Source: Lysinibacillus fusiformis
GTDB taxonomy: Bacteria; Bacillota; Bacilli; Bacillales_A; Planococcaceae
NCBI GenBank assembly: GCA_030027265.1
Contig: JASENG010000004.1
Span: 184,108-248,107 of the forward strand
Length of the DNA: 64,000 nucleotides
Direction of reading: 5' to 3'
Of this stretch, positions 62,928 through 64,000 are shown piece after piece (the stretch's first letter is position 1; each line of letters begins with the position of its first letter). The position numbers were made by a program, and so were the translations under genes. A model generated the notes under the pieces. It was not told the DNA's origin, did no database searches, and saw only the letters and a list, made by a program, of their open reading frames with translations.

Positions 62928-63107
62928 ATGGATATGGATAAGAGTAAGACGACAGAACCTCACTTAGAGACTACCCTAAAAAATAAGCCTGAAACTAACG
63001 AAAATGAAGTGCAGCAAATTATAAAAGGCACAATAGATAAAAACAAAGAAATAATAAAGAAAAATCGGGAAATGCTGGAGAAATACAAAACTACACAACC
63101 CCATTGA
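62928..63107 (+). CDS. Small charged protein, unknown function
   Basis: Open frame of 59 residues, MDMDKSKTTEPHLETTLKNK to EMLEKYKTTQPH, strongly helical in its Lys/Glu-rich second half. ATG 62,928 lies five bases after AGGAGGGG. TATACT (62,895-62,900) may be the -10, and a perfect terminator follows the stop by 34 bases. These signals make a real gene likely. Confidence 0.6.
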   Translation: MDMDKSKTTEPHLETTLKNKPETNENEVQQIIKGTIDKNKEIIKKNREMLEKYKTTQPH

Positions 63108-63140
63108 AAAGCAAGGGGGATTTTCTGATACGATTGGTTG

Positions 63141-63175
63141 GGCGCAATTCCTGAAAAGGAATTGTGCCTTTTTTA
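63141..63175 (+). terminator. Terminator of the small charged protein gene
   Basis: GGCGCAATTCCT (63,141-63,152) pairs with AGGAATTGTGCC (63,157-63,168), followed by TTTTTTAG. Confidence 0.9.
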
Positions 63176-63274
63176 GCGTCAAATAGGGGGAGATAGTGTG
63201 GATGAGCTCTATTATAAAGGGGGTTTCTTTTCGAAAAGAATTAAGGTGCTTGAAGGGAGTCACTAGCGAGAGAA

Positions 63275-64000
63275 AATAAGTGGAGATTTTCCGGTTATTT
63301 GTTGAATGTGGCATGTTTTGGGGTAAATAAAGGTAGGAATTCCGGCTATTCTAAGTGAAAACCTCCATTTTTATGGATTTTGAGTAAATAGGCGGAATTG
63401 TTCCGCCTATTTCAACAATTTAGTATCTTATTCTCGGAATAAGGGGAATTTTTCCGGTTATCTAAATTGGTGAGATTATCCATAAATAAATTTTTAAACC
63501 CTCCAATATTTTAGTACGAGCCAGAGTATAATAAGCGAAATTTTTTCCGTTATTTGCTGAATGGGGCACGTTTCGGGGGAAATAAAGGTAGAAGTTCCGG
63601 CTATTGAAAGAAAAATCCTCCATTTTTATGGATTTTGAGTAAATAGGTGGAAATTCTCCGCCTATTTCAGCTATTTTTCATCTTATTATCAAATTAAGCG
63701 GAATTTTTCCGGTTATCTAAATTGGTGAGAATATCCAAAAATAAGTTTCTAATCCTCAAATATTTTAGGAACGAGCCAGAGTAAAATAAACGGAAATTTT
63801 CCCGTTATTTGCCGAATGAGGCACGTTTCTGAGGAAATAAAGGTAGAAGTTCCGGCTAATGAAAGAAAAATCCTCCATTTTTATGGGTATTTAGTAAATA
63901 GGCGGAAATCCTCCGCCTATTTCAGCAATTTTCCATGTTATTATCAAATTAAGCGGAATTTTTCCGGTTATCTAAATTGGTGAGAATATCCAAAAATAAA
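63275..64000 (+). repeat. Palindromic-repeat array D (about 2.8 units of 255 bp, continues beyond window)
   Basis: GGTTATCTAAATTGGTGAGA recurs at 63,456, 63,711 and 63,966, exactly 255 bp apart. Palindromes of the middle unit start at about 63,530, 63,580, 63,640 and 63,692. Order and linkers (GGCACGTTT, AAAAATCCTCCATTTTTATG) correspond to array C in the same orientation and to A, A' and B reversed. No gene is seen from 63,108 to the window end. Confidence 0.88.

Overview
The window looks like chromosome from a low-GC, spore-forming Firmicute, most probably Planococcaceae (Solibacillus/Lysinibacillus-like). This is inferred from gene order, protein family content, strong GGAGG ribosome sites with many TTG/GTG starts, and an Asn-rich spore-type peptide. 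No 16S rRNA or tRNA gene was seen.

Positions 1-20,600 hold the conserved Bacillales block spoIIIE(partial) - GntR - nucleoside-type BMP ABC transporter - ymfF/ymfH/ymfI (EF-P modification proteins) - ymfJ - ymfK - rodZ - pgsA - cinA - recA - rny. It is interrupted by unusual repeats. A 21-bp-phased array with TCTAGA cores occurs at 7.15 kb and, much larger, at 17.5-18.3 kb. Five 37-bp hairpin repeats lie in the long recA leader, downstream of a LexA-box promoter.

Positions 20,600-35,350 form a formate dehydrogenase and molybdenum cofactor island. It holds fdhF, DUF1641 and salA/mrp on the minus strand; DUF2294, fdhD and moaA on the plus strand; moaC, mobA and moaB on minus; moeB, moeA, mobB, moaE and moaD on plus; and an orphan modA. 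moaA appears to start at ATT.

Positions 35,350-41,250 carry a distinctive repeat family: ~240-257 bp units, each with four imperfect palindromes around GCGGAA-TTCCG. The units are arrayed on both sides of a gene for a DUF559/Vsr-like nuclease fused to a C-terminal winged helix. Further arrays lie at 40.2-41.0, 50.2-51.6 and 63.3-64.0 kb, in both orientations. A single-BRCT protein, an aldehyde dehydrogenase with an apparent ATC start, and a Nudix hydrolase lie among them.

Positions 41,250-49,650 are a D-xylonate (or related aldonate) catabolic cluster: IclR regulator, FAH-family 2-keto-3-deoxypentonate dehydratase, alpha-ketoglutarate semialdehyde dehydrogenase, YjhG/YagF-type xylonate dehydratase, GntP permease and YjhH/YagE-type aldolase. 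This would allow both the Weimberg and Dahms branches. Three cre-like sites suggest CcpA control.

Positions 51,700-64,000 hold accessory genes: isochorismatase-like hydrolase, two Lrp/AsnC regulators, an RpiR regulator convergent with a CitMHS transporter - DUF1932 dehydrogenase - RraA-like aldolase operon, a CMD-family protein, a secreted nuclease lipoprotein with a Ca-binding-like tail, fosB, a second DUF2294 protein and several very small ORFs.
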